In this document: in pieces, positions 8,477 to 17,691 of the stretch
How the letters are laid out: every line of letters starts with the position of its first letter
Numbering within the stretch: the stretch's first letter is position 1
Assembly: GCA_029862045.1 (NCBI GenBank)
Contig: JAOTYE010000022.1
Location: 1 to 60,521, forward strand
Reading direction: 5' to 3'
DNA length: 60,521 nt
DNA from: Gammaproteobacteria bacterium
Lineage (GTDB): Bacteria; Pseudomonadota; Gammaproteobacteria; Steroidobacterales; Woeseiaceae
Program-made: the position numbers and the translations under genes
The notes under the pieces: generated by a model
Told to the model about the DNA's origin: nothing
Databases searched by the model: none
Seen by the model: the letters and a program-made list of their open reading frames with translations, nothing else

Positions 8477-9073
8477 ATGAAATACAGGACAGCAATCAGC
8501 ATATTAATGGCGTCAATACTCGCGGTAACGTCTGTTTCGAGCTTCGCCGGACACGGGAAAGGACAAGGCGGCAATGCCAGTGCAGACCGAACTCAACAAG
8601 TGGACCGTGATCGGACATACGATCGGGATCGCATTTCTGACCGGGATCGCACACAAGATCGCGATCGAATTGACGTCCCGGACCAGGTCCGTGATCGGGA
8701 CCGCATTCATGATCCTGCGAATCTCAAAGATCAGGATATCTACGGCAACGAACTCATGAGCACGGCGGAGCGCAAGAAATATCGCAAGGAGCTTGGCAAA
8801 GCAAATACGCAGCAGTCACGCGAGAAATTCCAGGCGAAGCATGAGACAAAGATGCAAAAGCGTGCACTGAATCAGGGTCAAGACCTTGTACCGCCGGGCC
8901 AGGGACCGATTCATGGTGGCGAGTATATGACCGTGCAAGAACGCAATGAGTATCGTGAGCAACTGCGTTTGTTCGATTCCGAAAATGAACGTCAGAAATA
9001 TCAGGCGCAGCATCGGGAACGGATGGATGAAAGAGCCCGCGCGCTAGGTTACGAAGTCGAGGAAGCTGAGTAA
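8477..9073 (+). CDS. Secreted Asp/Arg-repeat protein
   Basis: A 198-residue protein with a signal peptide (about residues 1-24, cleaved after SSFA). Residues about 40-85 consist of DRDR-type repeats (DRDRTYDRDRISDRDRTQ and similar). The C-terminal half has two copies of a helical repeat: LMSTAERKKYRKELGKA near 105 and YMTVQERNEYREQLRLF near 155, each followed by a Q/E/K-rich helix ending in ER/KM. No named family is recognised; an envelope or periplasmic protein of strong charge is likely. AAGGAGGACAG precedes the ATG. A strong terminator follows at 9099. Confidence 0.75.
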   Translation: MKYRTAISILMASILAVTSVSSFAGHGKGQGGNASADRTQQVDRDRTYDRDRISDRDRTQDRDRIDVPDQVRDRDRIHDPANLKDQDIYGNELMSTAERKKYRKELGKANTQQSREKFQAKHETKMQKRALNQGQDLVPPGQGPIHGGEYMTVQERNEYREQLRLFDSENERQKYQAQHRERMDERARALGYEVEEAE

Positions 9074-9098
9074 TCCCCCTGCCAGCATCCTTGTAGTT

Positions 9099-9127
9099 GG
9101 GGCCGGATTTTTCCGGCCCCGTTTTTC
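9099..9127 (+). terminator. Rho-independent terminator
   Basis: A perfect 8-bp stem GGGGCCGG/CCGGCCCC (9099-9106, 9113-9120), six-base loop, then GTTTTTC. It ends transcription of the DRDR-repeat gene. Confidence 0.9.
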
Positions 9128-9195
9128 TCGGGAGCGGTCGCCGAGACCTGAGCTACAAATCGTCGACGTGCTGCTTCATCGTCCAGGACAGTACA

Positions 9196-9990
9196 ATGAA
9201 AGCTAAATTAGCACAGATAATGCCTTTCCTTGGTTGCTTGGTCATGCTTCAAAGTGTGACGGCCGTAGCCCAGGACAGCGACCCAAAGTTCAGTCTATCA
9301 GCAGGTGTGGACATCACCAGTGGTAACTATGGCGGTGATGTTGATATCGAAGATACCTACGTTCCACTAACGGCCAAGGTTGACTACGGTCGTATCGCGT
9401 TTCGCCTCACAGTGCCCTACCTCAGCGTGAAAGCACCGGAAGGTACAATTTTCGATTCGGGCGGTGAGCCGTTACCGGGCTCCGGCGCCTTGACCACCGA
9501 AAGTGGCCTGGGGGACATCATCGGTAGTGTCACCGTTTATGATGTCGTCAGTAGCCAGCGACTGGGCCTCGCCATGGACCTGACTGGCAAAGTCAAATTC
9601 GGAACGGCGGACGAGGACAAGGGACTCGGTACCGGCGAAAGTGACTACTCAGTACGGGCGGATTTTTTCAAATTCGCAGATCAGCTCACATTGCTAGGCT
9701 CGGTTGGTTACAAATTTCGTGGTGATCCGACAGGTATCGATCTCGACAACGTCCTGATGGCCTCCGTTGGCGGTACTTACAAGTTCACACCAGACGTAAG
9801 AGGTGGCCTGATCTTCGATTATCGCGAATCGACTATCAGCGGTAGCGATTCTATTCAGGAGTTAACCGGATTCGTGTCCCGCCGCATTAGTGAAGACTGG
9901 CGAATTCACGTGTATGCGTTGACCGGGTTCACCGATAGCAGCCCAGACTGGGGCGGCGGAGTCCAGATCAAGAGGGCATTGAATCGATAA
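9196..9990 (+). CDS. Outer-membrane beta-barrel protein
   Basis: A 264-residue protein with a signal peptide ending in AVAQD (about residue 26) and an amphipathic beta pattern to the C-terminus (alternating polar/aromatic strands such as YVPLTAKVDYGRIAFRLTVPY and FRGDPTGIDLDNVLMASVGG). The extreme end VQIKRALNR lacks a perfect terminal Phe signal. It resembles the small transporter-like barrels often annotated as hypothetical or DUF-type outer-membrane proteins. An in-frame start at 9097 lies inside the preceding terminator, so the ATG at 9196 is preferred. It converges on the sensor-kinase gene with 24 bases between the stop codons. Confidence 0.7.
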   Translation: MKAKLAQIMPFLGCLVMLQSVTAVAQDSDPKFSLSAGVDITSGNYGGDVDIEDTYVPLTAKVDYGRIAFRLTVPYLSVKAPEGTIFDSGGEPLPGSGALTTESGLGDIIGSVTVYDVVSSQRLGLAMDLTGKVKFGTADEDKGLGTGESDYSVRADFFKFADQLTLLGSVGYKFRGDPTGIDLDNVLMASVGGTYKFTPDVRGGLIFDYRESTISGSDSIQELTGFVSRRISEDWRIHVYALTGFTDSSPDWGGGVQIKRALNR

Positions 9991-10014
9991 GCGAAACATG
10001 ACGATCAACGTGAC

Positions 10015-11331
10015 TCACAGTCGTTGAGCGAATGGCAAACCCAGTTTTGCGACCGTACCTCCACCGTCCCGTGGCAGTAACTCAATCGTCCAGCCATGTT
10101 TGATTGCGAGCTGGCGGGCAATGGCAAGCCCGAGGCCACTCCCGCCAGTTCCTTTACTACGCGCCGATTCCAGACGGTGGAACGGCCGAAACACGGCCGC
10201 GACCTGGTCGGCGGGAATTCCTGGGCCACGGTCGCTAATCTCAATCGAAACCGCCTGCTCATCGCATTGCAGATCAACATTGATCGGTACGCCGCCGCTA
10301 TGATGGGCAGCATTGTCCATCAAATTCGCCAACAGACGCTGCAACGCAACGGGACCGGCAATGTAGGGGCATGGCGCAGCGCAACCACTTAGTTGTACCT
10401 CAGTTCCCGTGCGGCGCAGATCCGCTGCCTGTGCCTCAACGACCTGCCATAAATCCAGCTGCACCGGATGTTCATCATCGAGGCCTTTTGAAAAAGTCAG
10501 AAACTGGCCAATCAAGCTGTTCATCGCTGCCAGATCACGGCGAATGCCGGCGATAAGCTCCGGTTCCGAATCCTCGCTGAGCATCTCGACGGCGAGCCCG
10601 AGTCGAGTCAACGGCGTTCGCAAGTCATGCGATATGCCAGCGACAATGACGGTCCGATTCTCCGCCAATTCCCGTATGTCGGATGACATTCGATTGAGTG
10701 CTCGCGCCAATGCCGCAATTTCCTCAGGCCCATCCTCAGAGAGCATAGGAAATTCGTTTTCGCGGCCCATCGCCTCAACCGCAGCCGACAGTCGAGCCAA
10801 CGGCCTGCCGACCCGACGCACCTCCAACACACTAACGAGCCAGGTAAGAAGAGCGCCCCCGCCAATCACCAAAATCAAGACAACTGGTGGATTTGTGCCT
10901 AATCGCCCTCTGTCAAAACCCAGGCGATACATCTTTCCATGGGCTGGAACATCTACCCAAATGAGCGGGCCCGTTTCGGACTCGAAGAGTAGCAATTCCT
11001 GACCTGCACGGCGGGCCAGAGATTCCCGAAAAAACAGGTAGTAGGGCACGTCGAACGATTTCTCGGACAACACGTGTATATGATTGGTCACTATCAACCC
11101 GTGGTCCAAAAGCAGTTGCTGTTTCAGATCCGCATGTATTTCTTCAGGCAAACTCTGCAACGAGTGCGCCGCCGACACTATCACTGCAGCAAAATCGTCC
11201 GCCGACCGTTTGGCCATCGGTATCGCAATGAAATAGACTGCCGTGCCCAGGGAAATGATCATGAATGCCAACAGCGTCAGCGCAATCGTAATCGCGCTAC
11301 GTCCGAGCAAAGTGCGCGGCGGCAGTTTCAA
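10015..11331 (-). CDS. Sensor histidine kinase, EnvZ-like
   Basis: A 438-residue inner-membrane kinase. Order: TM1 near residues 12-38, periplasmic domain of about 110 residues, TM2 near 150-170, HAMP (VRRVGRPLARLSAAVEAMG) near 170-222, the phospho-accepting His in GISHDLRTPLTRL (about H235), N-box LMDNAAHHS near 337-345, G1 DRGPGIP near 367 and G2 GGSGLGLAIARQ near 398. The layout matches EnvZ. The TTG at 11331 is preferred because it overlaps the regulator's TGA as TTGA and has GAGGA upstream; a GTG at 11373 is an alternative with a 46-base overlap. It is cotranscribed with and translationally coupled to the response regulator. Confidence 0.92.
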   Translation of the reverse strand: MKLPPRTLLGRSAITIALTLLAFMIISLGTAVYFIAIPMAKRSADDFAAVIVSAAHSLQSLPEEIHADLKQQLLLDHGLIVTNHIHVLSEKSFDVPYYLFFRESLARRAGQELLLFESETGPLIWVDVPAHGKMYRLGFDRGRLGTNPPVVLILVIGGGALLTWLVSVLEVRRVGRPLARLSAAVEAMGRENEFPMLSEDGPEEIAALARALNRMSSDIRELAENRTVIVAGISHDLRTPLTRLGLAVEMLSEDSEPELIAGIRRDLAAMNSLIGQFLTFSKGLDDEHPVQLDLWQVVEAQAADLRRTGTEVQLSGCAAPCPYIAGPVALQRLLANLMDNAAHHSGGVPINVDLQCDEQAVSIEISDRGPGIPADQVAAVFRPFHRLESARSKGTGGSGLGLAIARQLAIKHGWTIELLPRDGGGTVAKLGLPFAQRL

Positions 11332-12065
11332 GTCGTGGGTTCCTCGGGTGTAAACTGATATCCAATTCCCCACACGGTGCGAACAAATCGGGGCTGCGCC
11401 GGATTCTCTTCTATCTTGTGTCGCAATCGCGTTACCCGAACGTCGATGCTGCGATCGAATGGATCCCGATCGTTACCGCGCAGACACTCCATAATGAAGT
11501 CCCGACTAAGAACTCGATTGGGATGATCGATGAGAACTTCCAGAAGTTCGAATTCAGCCCGGGACAGGTCTACTTCGTTCGCGTCCCGGTACAAGGCCCG
11601 TTTATCGCGCTCGAAGCGAAATGGCCCAAAACTGAATCTTGCGCCCTCGTCTTCTGCAGGGCTGGTAGTCGGCCAATTGCGACGCAACACTGCTCGAACT
11701 CGCGCCAATAGCTCGCGCGGATTAAAGGGCTTCGGTAAGTAATCGTCGGCGCCGACCTCGAGGCCGACTATACGATCAACTTCCTCTCCGCGGGCCGAAA
11801 TCATGACGATAGGCAGCTTGTGATCGCTACGCAGGCGGCGCGCGAGTGACAGCCCGTCTTCGCCGGGCAGCATCAAATCGAGAATTACCAGATCCGCAGT
11901 ATTCTCGGCCAACCATTCGTCCATTGATCTGCCGTCTTGCACAGCGGAAACCCGGAAACCCTGCTCCCCAAGATACCGGCATAGCAATTCGCGGATTCCT
12001 GGGTCGTCATCCACCACCAGCAGCTGCAGACCTTCGTCGAGCTTACCGTTTGCAGTAGTGCTCAT
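11328..12065 (-). CDS. OmpR-family response regulator
   Basis: A 245-residue regulator. The receiver domain has the acidic pocket LLVVDDD (about D19-D21), the phospho-acceptor Asp in VILDLMLPGEDG (about D63), and the conserved Lys in LPKPFNPREL. The C-terminal winged helix (FGPFRFERDKRALYRD to TVWGIGYQF) is OmpR/PhoB type. The start at 12065 is chosen because the receiver begins 14 residues later and AAGG lies just upstream; an upstream frame to 12125 adds 20 atypical residues. A TTGTAACAA site at 12076-12084 sits directly in its leader, suggesting autoregulation. It pairs with the kinase at 10015. Confidence 0.93.
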   Translation of the reverse strand: MSTTANGKLDEGLQLLVVDDDPGIRELLCRYLGEQGFRVSAVQDGRSMDEWLAENTADLVILDLMLPGEDGLSLARRLRSDHKLPIVMISARGEEVDRIVGLEVGADDYLPKPFNPRELLARVRAVLRRNWPTTSPAEDEGARFSFGPFRFERDKRALYRDANEVDLSRAEFELLEVLIDHPNRVLSRDFIMECLRGNDRDPFDRSIDVRVTRLRHKIEENPAQPRFVRTVWGIGYQFTPEEPTT

Positions 12066-12075
12066 TGGAAACACC

Positions 12076-12084
12076 TTGTAACAA
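12076..12084. promoter_or_regulatory. Possible autoregulatory operator TTGTAACAA
   Basis: Nine-base palindrome (centre A) in the 120-base divergent gap between the response regulator and the EF-hand gene; identical to the site at 8329. A role as regulator binding site is inferred. Confidence 0.35.
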
Positions 12085-12185
12085 ATTCGCTCGTTCCCGA
12101 AATCAGCCGGAAACATTGCTGCCACATCCTGACCATAGTAATCGGATTATACGCGCACCAATTCACACACGTGAGGAGACACACA

Positions 12186-12524
12186 ATGAACGCAATATCC
12201 AAGTATGCCGCAGCAACGATTTTCGGACTTGGCCTCGTAATGAGTGTCGCACCGTATGCGCAGGAGGCGCAGAAGGGTATGGGTCAGAACATGCCGACCT
12301 TCGCAGACTGTGACCTGAATGGCGATGGGACTATCAAAGAAGATGAATTCAACAAAGCGCGCAGTGAGCGGATCGCGAGGCGTATGCAGGAAGGACGGCA
12401 GATGAAAAATCTGGCTAGTGCGCCGTCATTCGAGGATATTGACGCTGATAGTGATGGTGGCGTGAGTCGCGACGAGTTCGCCGCACATCAGGCCGAGCAC
12501 AAGGCGAAAAAGCGCCAGCGCTAA
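12186..12524 (+). CDS. Secreted EF-hand protein
   Basis: A 112-residue protein with signal peptide (about 1-26, ending PYAQE). Two EF-hand calcium loops are visible: DCDLNGDGTIKEDEF near residue 41 and DIDADSDGGVSRDEF near 84, each with Asp/Asn at the coordinating positions and Glu at position 12. The linker is basic and Met-rich. Such periplasmic EF-hand proteins are common beside two-component systems and may sense Ca2+ or other cations; that role here is inference. ATG 12186 has GAGGAG seven bases upstream. It is divergent from the response regulator. Confidence 0.85.
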   Translation: MNAISKYAAATIFGLGLVMSVAPYAQEAQKGMGQNMPTFADCDLNGDGTIKEDEFNKARSERIARRMQEGRQMKNLASAPSFEDIDADSDGGVSRDEFAAHQAEHKAKKRQR

Positions 12525-12598
12525 ACGGGATCACAAGTTGACCAGCATACTGTTATTGTTGTGGTCACGTGCATCAACATCTGGCATGAATTCTTGAT

Positions 12599-13705
12599 AT
12601 GAATACTATCTCGCAACCCTCACCTGTGGTGATTCGACATCGGTGGCGGACTGCACCCATTGCGATCAGGATTCTCAGCATTGCATTGAGCGCGGTTGCA
12701 ATACCGGGCAATGCTCAAGACGTAACGACGGGACGGCTTGAAACGGCCGCCGTCGTTCGGGAAGTGGCACGCTTAGAGCGCCTCTATGACGGCACGGTTG
12801 AAGCTGTAAACCAGGGCACCGTTTCCGCGCAGACGACGGGGCGGATCGCCGAAGTATTGTACGACGTCAATGACTACGTTAAAGCTGGTGCGCCCATTGT
12901 CCGGTTCACTGACGTGGAACAGCAGGCGGTTCTTGGACAAGCGGAAGCCTCGCTCAAAGAGGCGACCGCTCGACAACTGGAGGCCCGCCAGGAATATCGT
13001 CGGGCATCCGACCTTTACGTATCCGGCGCCGTGTCCAAACAAGGGCTCGATCAGGCACGTGCGGCAAGGGATGCCACCGTCGCACGCGTCAAGGCCGCAC
13101 AATCGGCAGTCGAGTCCGCCAAACAAGGTGTGGAGTATACGTTAGTGCGTGCGCCTTACGCCGGCATCGTCACCGAACGTCTGGCAGAGGTTGGCGAGTC
13201 GGTCACGGTCGGTACACCACTAATGAGTGGGCTCTCCCTCGAACAGCTGCGCGTCGTGGTGGACCTGCCACAACAGGTAATGACGCTAGTGCGAGCAAAC
13301 CGTGAGGCTACCGTCCTAACCGACGAAGGGCGCGTTTCGTCCACAGAAGTGACGATCTTCCCCTTCGCCGATACAACCACGAATACCTTTCGTGTTCGTG
13401 CCAACCTTCCTACGGGGCAATTCGGCCTTTATCCGGGAATGTTTGTCAAAGTGGCCTTCGGTATCGGTGAGTCGGAACGGCTGCTTATTCCCAGTACCGC
13501 GGTATTGAGGCGCAGTGAGGTGACGGCGGTGTACGTTGTGAGCGATACGGGGAACGTGCGGTTACGCCAAGTACGCATTGGCAACAATTTCGCGGACCGC
13601 ATCGAAGTCCTGGCAGGACTTGTCGAGGGTGAACGTGTTGCGGTCCGCCCGGTGCTCGCTGCTATGCAAGCGAAATCGAGCGGAGTACCGGACCGTGTCA
13701 AATAG
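12599..13705 (+). CDS. RND efflux periplasmic adaptor (membrane fusion protein)
   Basis: A 368-residue HlyD/AcrA-type adaptor. It has an N-terminal hydrophobic export segment (about 20-40), a lipoyl half-motif VEAVNQGTVSAQTTGRIAEV near 65, a helical hairpin (about 100-175; EASLKEATARQLEARQEYRRASDLY), the second lipoyl half VRAPYAGIVTERLAEVGESV near 182, then beta-barrel and membrane-proximal domains (PTGQFGLYPGMFVKV, LLIPSTAVLRR). It links the inner-membrane pump to an outer-membrane channel. No Shine-Dalgarno is evident, so the start could lie further in. It overlaps the RND pump gene by 11 bases; no outer-membrane TolC-type gene lies alongside. Confidence 0.93.
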   Translation: MNTISQPSPVVIRHRWRTAPIAIRILSIALSAVAIPGNAQDVTTGRLETAAVVREVARLERLYDGTVEAVNQGTVSAQTTGRIAEVLYDVNDYVKAGAPIVRFTDVEQQAVLGQAEASLKEATARQLEARQEYRRASDLYVSGAVSKQGLDQARAARDATVARVKAAQSAVESAKQGVEYTLVRAPYAGIVTERLAEVGESVTVGTPLMSGLSLEQLRVVVDLPQQVMTLVRANREATVLTDEGRVSSTEVTIFPFADTTTNTFRVRANLPTGQFGLYPGMFVKVAFGIGESERLLIPSTAVLRRSEVTAVYVVSDTGNVRLRQVRIGNNFADRIEVLAGLVEGERVAVRPVLAAMQAKSSGVPDRVK

Positions 13706-16700
13706 TCTCGGTATTTCCGGGGCTATCGCCCGACGTTTTCAAGACAACCAGTTAACGCCGCTGCTCGCACTCGCTGGCTTGTTGTTGGGAATGTTCGCCG
13801 TCGTGGTGACGCCGCAGGAAGAAGAGCCACAGATCGACGTTACCTTCGCCAATGTGTTTGTACCGTTCCCGGGCGCGAGCAGTACGCAAGTCGAGAATCT
13901 TGTGTCGATTCCAATGGAACAGGTGCTCGCGGAAATCGAGGGTGTGAAACACGTCTACTCGGTGTCTCGTCCCGGCATGGCGGTATTGACCGTTCAATTT
14001 GACGTTGGTGAACGGCGCACGGAGGCTTTAGTCCGACTCTATAATGCGATTTACTCCAATCAGGATTGGCGTCCCGGCAACGCTGGGATCCTATCGCCAT
14101 TGGTTAAGCCGAAGGGTATCGATGATGTACCCATTGTCACGGCGACACTCTGGACCCGAGACGTGGAACGCGCGACACATGAGTTGGTGCTTGTCGCTCA
14201 TGCGCTCGAAACCGAACTGAAACGCGTCGCCGGAACACGTGATGTGTACACGGTGGGTGGCGCACAAGATGTCGTGCACGTGGAGCTTGATCCGCAACGC
14301 ATCGCTGGCTTTGGCCTGACCCTCGATGACCTTCGATTTGCCCTGACAAGCAGCAACGTCGTGCAGCACGCTGGATCTCTCACCTCCACGAACCAGGAGT
14401 ATCCCGTGCAAGCCGGCCAATTCCTGGCAAGCCGGGATGACGTCGCCCAGCTGGTCGTGGGCCTTTTTGACGGCCGCCCCGTGTTCCTCGACGACGTTGC
14501 GCAGGTTCGCCACGGAGCCGATCAACCCGAGCAATACAGTTGGTTTGCGAGCGGATCGGCGGCCGCTGAGAACGGCCTCGACCCAGTCTCATATGCACCC
14601 GCGGTGACTCTGGCGATCGCCAAGAAGCCTGGCACGAATGCGGCCAAGATTGCCGACGATGTAATCGAGCGCCTGAGCCAACTCGAGCAAACACACATCC
14701 CCGAAGGTGTTGAGGTCAGTGTCACGAGAAACTACGGTCAAACGGCCAACGACAAAGCCAAGAAGCTGATCCAAAAACTATCGTTCGCAACCTTGTCCGT
14801 CGTCATCTTGACCCTTTTGGCGTTGGGGTGGCGCGAGGCGATCATTGTCGGTACGGCGGTAGTGGTGACGCTGGCTCTGACCTTATTCGCGTCCTGGGCG
14901 TGGGGGTTTACGATTAATCGTGTGTCCTTGTTTGCTCTCATTTTTGCGATCGGCATTTTGGTCGATGACGCGATCGTCGTTGTCGAAAATATCCATCGAC
15001 ACCGATTAATCAAACAAAGTCCGTTGGGTGCACTGATTCCTGGCGCTGTGGACGAGGTCGGTGGTCCGACTATTTTGGCCACGTTAACGGTTATTGCGGC
15101 TCTATTGCCGATGGCGTTTGTGACCGGACTCATGGGGCCTTACATGAGCCCGATTCCAATCAACGCAAGTATGGGCATGTTGATTTCCCTGGCAGTCGCG
15201 TTGATCTTGACGCCGTGGATGAGTCACCGCTTGCTATCGAACGCTCCGCTGCACTATGCACCTGCGGATGACGATTCAAGAATTCAACGCCTGTTTCAGC
15301 AACTCATGCGACCATTCCTGCGTGGTCGAGTCGGCCGTCGCGCGCGATTGTCGCTCTACGGCGGTCTCACGCTCGCGATCGTCTTGGCAAGTAGCCTGGT
15401 ATTGTTTCGAGCGGTCGTACTGAAAATGCTCCCCTTTGACAACAAGTCCGAGTTTCAAGTAATCCTCGACATGCCGGAGGGTTCCAGCATCGAGGCGACA
15501 GCTCGGGTACTCGACGAATTGGGGCAAGTGATCGAAACCGTACCAGAGGTGACCGACTACCAGGTCTATGCGGGGACGGCGGCGCCGATTAATTTCAACG
15601 GCCTCGTGCGGCAGTATTACCTGCGCGCAGCGTCCAACGTTGGTGATCTGCAGGTCAATCTCATAGATAAGTCGCATCGGCAGCGTACGAGTCACGAGAT
15701 CGTGCGCGCAGTTCGCGATGCTCTGGCTGCGATCGGTCAACGCAATGAGGCATCCGTGAAGGTGGTCGAAGTGCCGCCAGGTCCACCAGTCCTTTCACCC
15801 CTGGTTGCAGAGCTTTACGGTCCCGATTACTCGGAACAGCAGCGTCTTGGCCGCATTGTTGAAGGCATCTTTGCCAGCACCGCCGATATCGTTGATGTCG
15901 ACAGCAGCGTAGAGGCGGACGCAAAGCGCGTGATCATCGCCGTAGACCGTCAGCGAGCGGCGCTGCTCGGCATACCCCAGCTGCGAATCAGTTCAGCGAT
16001 CAATATGGCGTTGGCGGGCGAAGACGTCACCTATATTCACCAAGGCAAGGAGAAATACCCGATTCCGGTACGTCTGGAAATTCCGGTTGCCTTAAAGACT
16101 GATCTTGACAGTCTGCTCACCTTGGAAGTTAGGAGTGAAACCGGCCAACGCGTGCCAATTTCGGAGATCGCAGTCGCAGCCGAGGTGCCTTGGGACGATG
16201 CAATCCATCACAAAGATCTACTGCCGGTCGTCTACGTGACCGCCGACATGGCCGGCAATCTCGACAGCCCGCTTTACGGGATGATCGATTTGTCCCGCCA
16301 ACTCGATGAGATTGGAAGTGTCGATCACACTGTCGAACAGCGCTACATCAGCCAACCCGATAACCCCTTCAATTTTTCGCTAAAGTGGGATGGCGAATGG
16401 CAAATCACCTACGAGACGTTTCGTGACATGGGCATAGCGTATTCGGTGGGTTTGCTCCTGATCTATCTATTAGTCGTCGCCCAATTTCGGTCCTATCTGG
16501 TGCCGCTGGTGATCATGGCACCGATTCCGCTCACCGTCATTGGCGTCATGCCCGGCCACGCGTTGTTCGGTGCGCAGTTCACGGCCACGTCGATGATTGG
16601 CATGATCGCGCTGGCCGGTATCATTGTTCGAAATTCGATTCTTCTGGTCGATTTCATTGACGATGAGCGCGGTGCAGGGCGACCGCTTGATGAAGCGGTT

Positions 16701-16919
16701 GTTCGCGCGTCAGCTGTGCGTGCCAAGCCGATTGTTTTGACTGCATTGGCCGCGATGCTTGGCGCCCTTTTTATTCTCGACGATCCGATATTTAGCGGAT
16801 TGGCGGTCTCTTTGATATTCGGCATATTCGTGTCGACATTGTTAACTCTGATTGTCATTCCCGTCCTTTATTACAGTATTCGGTATGCGCCCTATGAGTC
16901 GGCGAAGACCACTGTGTGA
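13695..16919 (+). CDS. RND-family efflux transporter, inner-membrane subunit
   Basis: A 1074-residue RND pump of usual length with twelve membrane segments in the normal 1+5+1+5 pattern. The first helix is LLALAGLLLGMFAVVVTP; the first porter loop has EEEPQIDVTFANVFVPFPGAS; TM4 has the proton-relay pair in ILVDDAIVVVENIHRH near residue 430; the second half repeats it with MIALAGIIVRNSILLVDF. The EEEPQI and VVEN signatures fit the broad-substrate HAE1-like group often called AcrB/CzcA-like; drug or metal specificity is not decided. The start is placed at GTG 13695, which overlaps the adaptor's end by 11 bases; an upstream frame from 13578 lies entirely within the adaptor gene. Confidence 0.93.
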   Translation: MSNSLGISGAIARRFQDNQLTPLLALAGLLLGMFAVVVTPQEEEPQIDVTFANVFVPFPGASSTQVENLVSIPMEQVLAEIEGVKHVYSVSRPGMAVLTVQFDVGERRTEALVRLYNAIYSNQDWRPGNAGILSPLVKPKGIDDVPIVTATLWTRDVERATHELVLVAHALETELKRVAGTRDVYTVGGAQDVVHVELDPQRIAGFGLTLDDLRFALTSSNVVQHAGSLTSTNQEYPVQAGQFLASRDDVAQLVVGLFDGRPVFLDDVAQVRHGADQPEQYSWFASGSAAAENGLDPVSYAPAVTLAIAKKPGTNAAKIADDVIERLSQLEQTHIPEGVEVSVTRNYGQTANDKAKKLIQKLSFATLSVVILTLLALGWREAIIVGTAVVVTLALTLFASWAWGFTINRVSLFALIFAIGILVDDAIVVVENIHRHRLIKQSPLGALIPGAVDEVGGPTILATLTVIAALLPMAFVTGLMGPYMSPIPINASMGMLISLAVALILTPWMSHRLLSNAPLHYAPADDDSRIQRLFQQLMRPFLRGRVGRRARLSLYGGLTLAIVLASSLVLFRAVVLKMLPFDNKSEFQVILDMPEGSSIEATARVLDELGQVIETVPEVTDYQVYAGTAAPINFNGLVRQYYLRAASNVGDLQVNLIDKSHRQRTSHEIVRAVRDALAAIGQRNEASVKVVEVPPGPPVLSPLVAELYGPDYSEQQRLGRIVEGIFASTADIVDVDSSVEADAKRVIIAVDRQRAALLGIPQLRISSAINMALAGEDVTYIHQGKEKYPIPVRLEIPVALKTDLDSLLTLEVRSETGQRVPISEIAVAAEVPWDDAIHHKDLLPVVYVTADMAGNLDSPLYGMIDLSRQLDEIGSVDHTVEQRYISQPDNPFNFSLKWDGEWQITYETFRDMGIAYSVGLLLIYLLVVAQFRSYLVPLVIMAPIPLTVIGVMPGHALFGAQFTATSMIGMIALAGIIVRNSILLVDFIDDERGAGRPLDEAVVRASAVRAKPIVLTALAAMLGALFILDDPIFSGLAVSLIFGIFVSTLLTLIVIPVLYYSIRYAPYESAKTTV

Positions 16920-17208
16920 ATTTTCGAGATCTCGATAATCATCGAGATCGTAACCCGGTACAAATCAAATACATGTTGGCCAATACACCAATTTTGAACC
17001 AGCTGCTTCTCGTGACTCTGCTGCCGATCCCAGGCAGTGTTCCTATGCTGAGCGCAGGGTGGGGCACAGGCGTCCTAAGGAATGAGGAGATTTAGTGCCG
17101 GCAATGTGCCGGTCATTCGAGTCCAGCAAAATTCCGGCACTGAGCAATGCGGCAAAAAGCAGTGCTCTGGTAAGTTGACGCTAACTGTATGAATGTTAGA
17201 GGGAAATA
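16920..17208. other. Noncoding region after the RND operon
   Basis: No gene is supported. A 7-bp hairpin (TCTCGAT/ATCGAGA around 16930-16948) lacks a T-run. A short match to the anticodon-arm side of tRNA-Pro (GCAGTGCTCT, near 17158) suggests more tRNA-derived debris. Confidence 0.45.
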
Positions 17209-17376
17209 TTGGTCGGGGTGAGAAGATGGACTCGCGGCTTTGCCGCTGGGGCCTTCGGCCCGCACTTCGTGCGTCTGTCGGCGCTGCGCGCTTCGGTGCG
17301 AACTGTATTCACAGTGCACGGATGTAATCGGCCAGTGTGTGGCATCGATAAAGTGGGCCCCTGCCTCCCGAAGGCA
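17209..17376 (-). repeat. tRNA-Pro-like element 1
   Basis: Begins with TTGGTCGGGGTGAGAAGATG, which is the complement of the 3' end of the tRNA-Pro gene at 22913 (CCA, discriminator, acceptor stem and part of the T arm). It then carries about 130 bases with tight hairpins (GCGGCTTTGCCGC, GGGGCCTTCGGCCC, GCACTTCGTGC) and the string TCGGTGCGAACTGTATTC. It ends with GGGCCCCTGCCTCCCGAAGG, matching the tRNA-Pro variable/anticodon region. The tRNA is thus split by an insertion in the T arm and its 5' half is missing. Confidence 0.65.
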
Positions 17377-17691
17377 TTTGAGTGTTTGTAAGTAGTTGTT
17401 ATTAATAGGCATGCTGGGGACGCCCGTGGACGCAAATGCCTGACAAGTCATAACGGGGCCGGACTGATCCCGGCAAAATTCCGGCAGCGCACACGCAGCT
17501 CATAGGTCGCTACAGCTGACGTGTCAACGCGTAATTGATTCAACGAGATGCACCGCAATCGGGCCTTTAGTGGTCGCTTGGGTTGCGTCGGAACGATGCT
17601 TTTCCGTAAGGGACAGAATAACTGCTCAATTAATTGACAACGACAATTGAGTGATACCATCTCCGCGCGCTCACTCCGGACCCCCAGACAA
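17377..17691. other. Noncoding region before the MscS-type gene
   Basis: No gene is supported. TTGACA at 17634-17639 is a good -35 match, with a weak -10 (TACCAT near 17655); it may be the promoter of the channel gene and would favour the ATG at 17692 as start. Confidence 0.4.
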
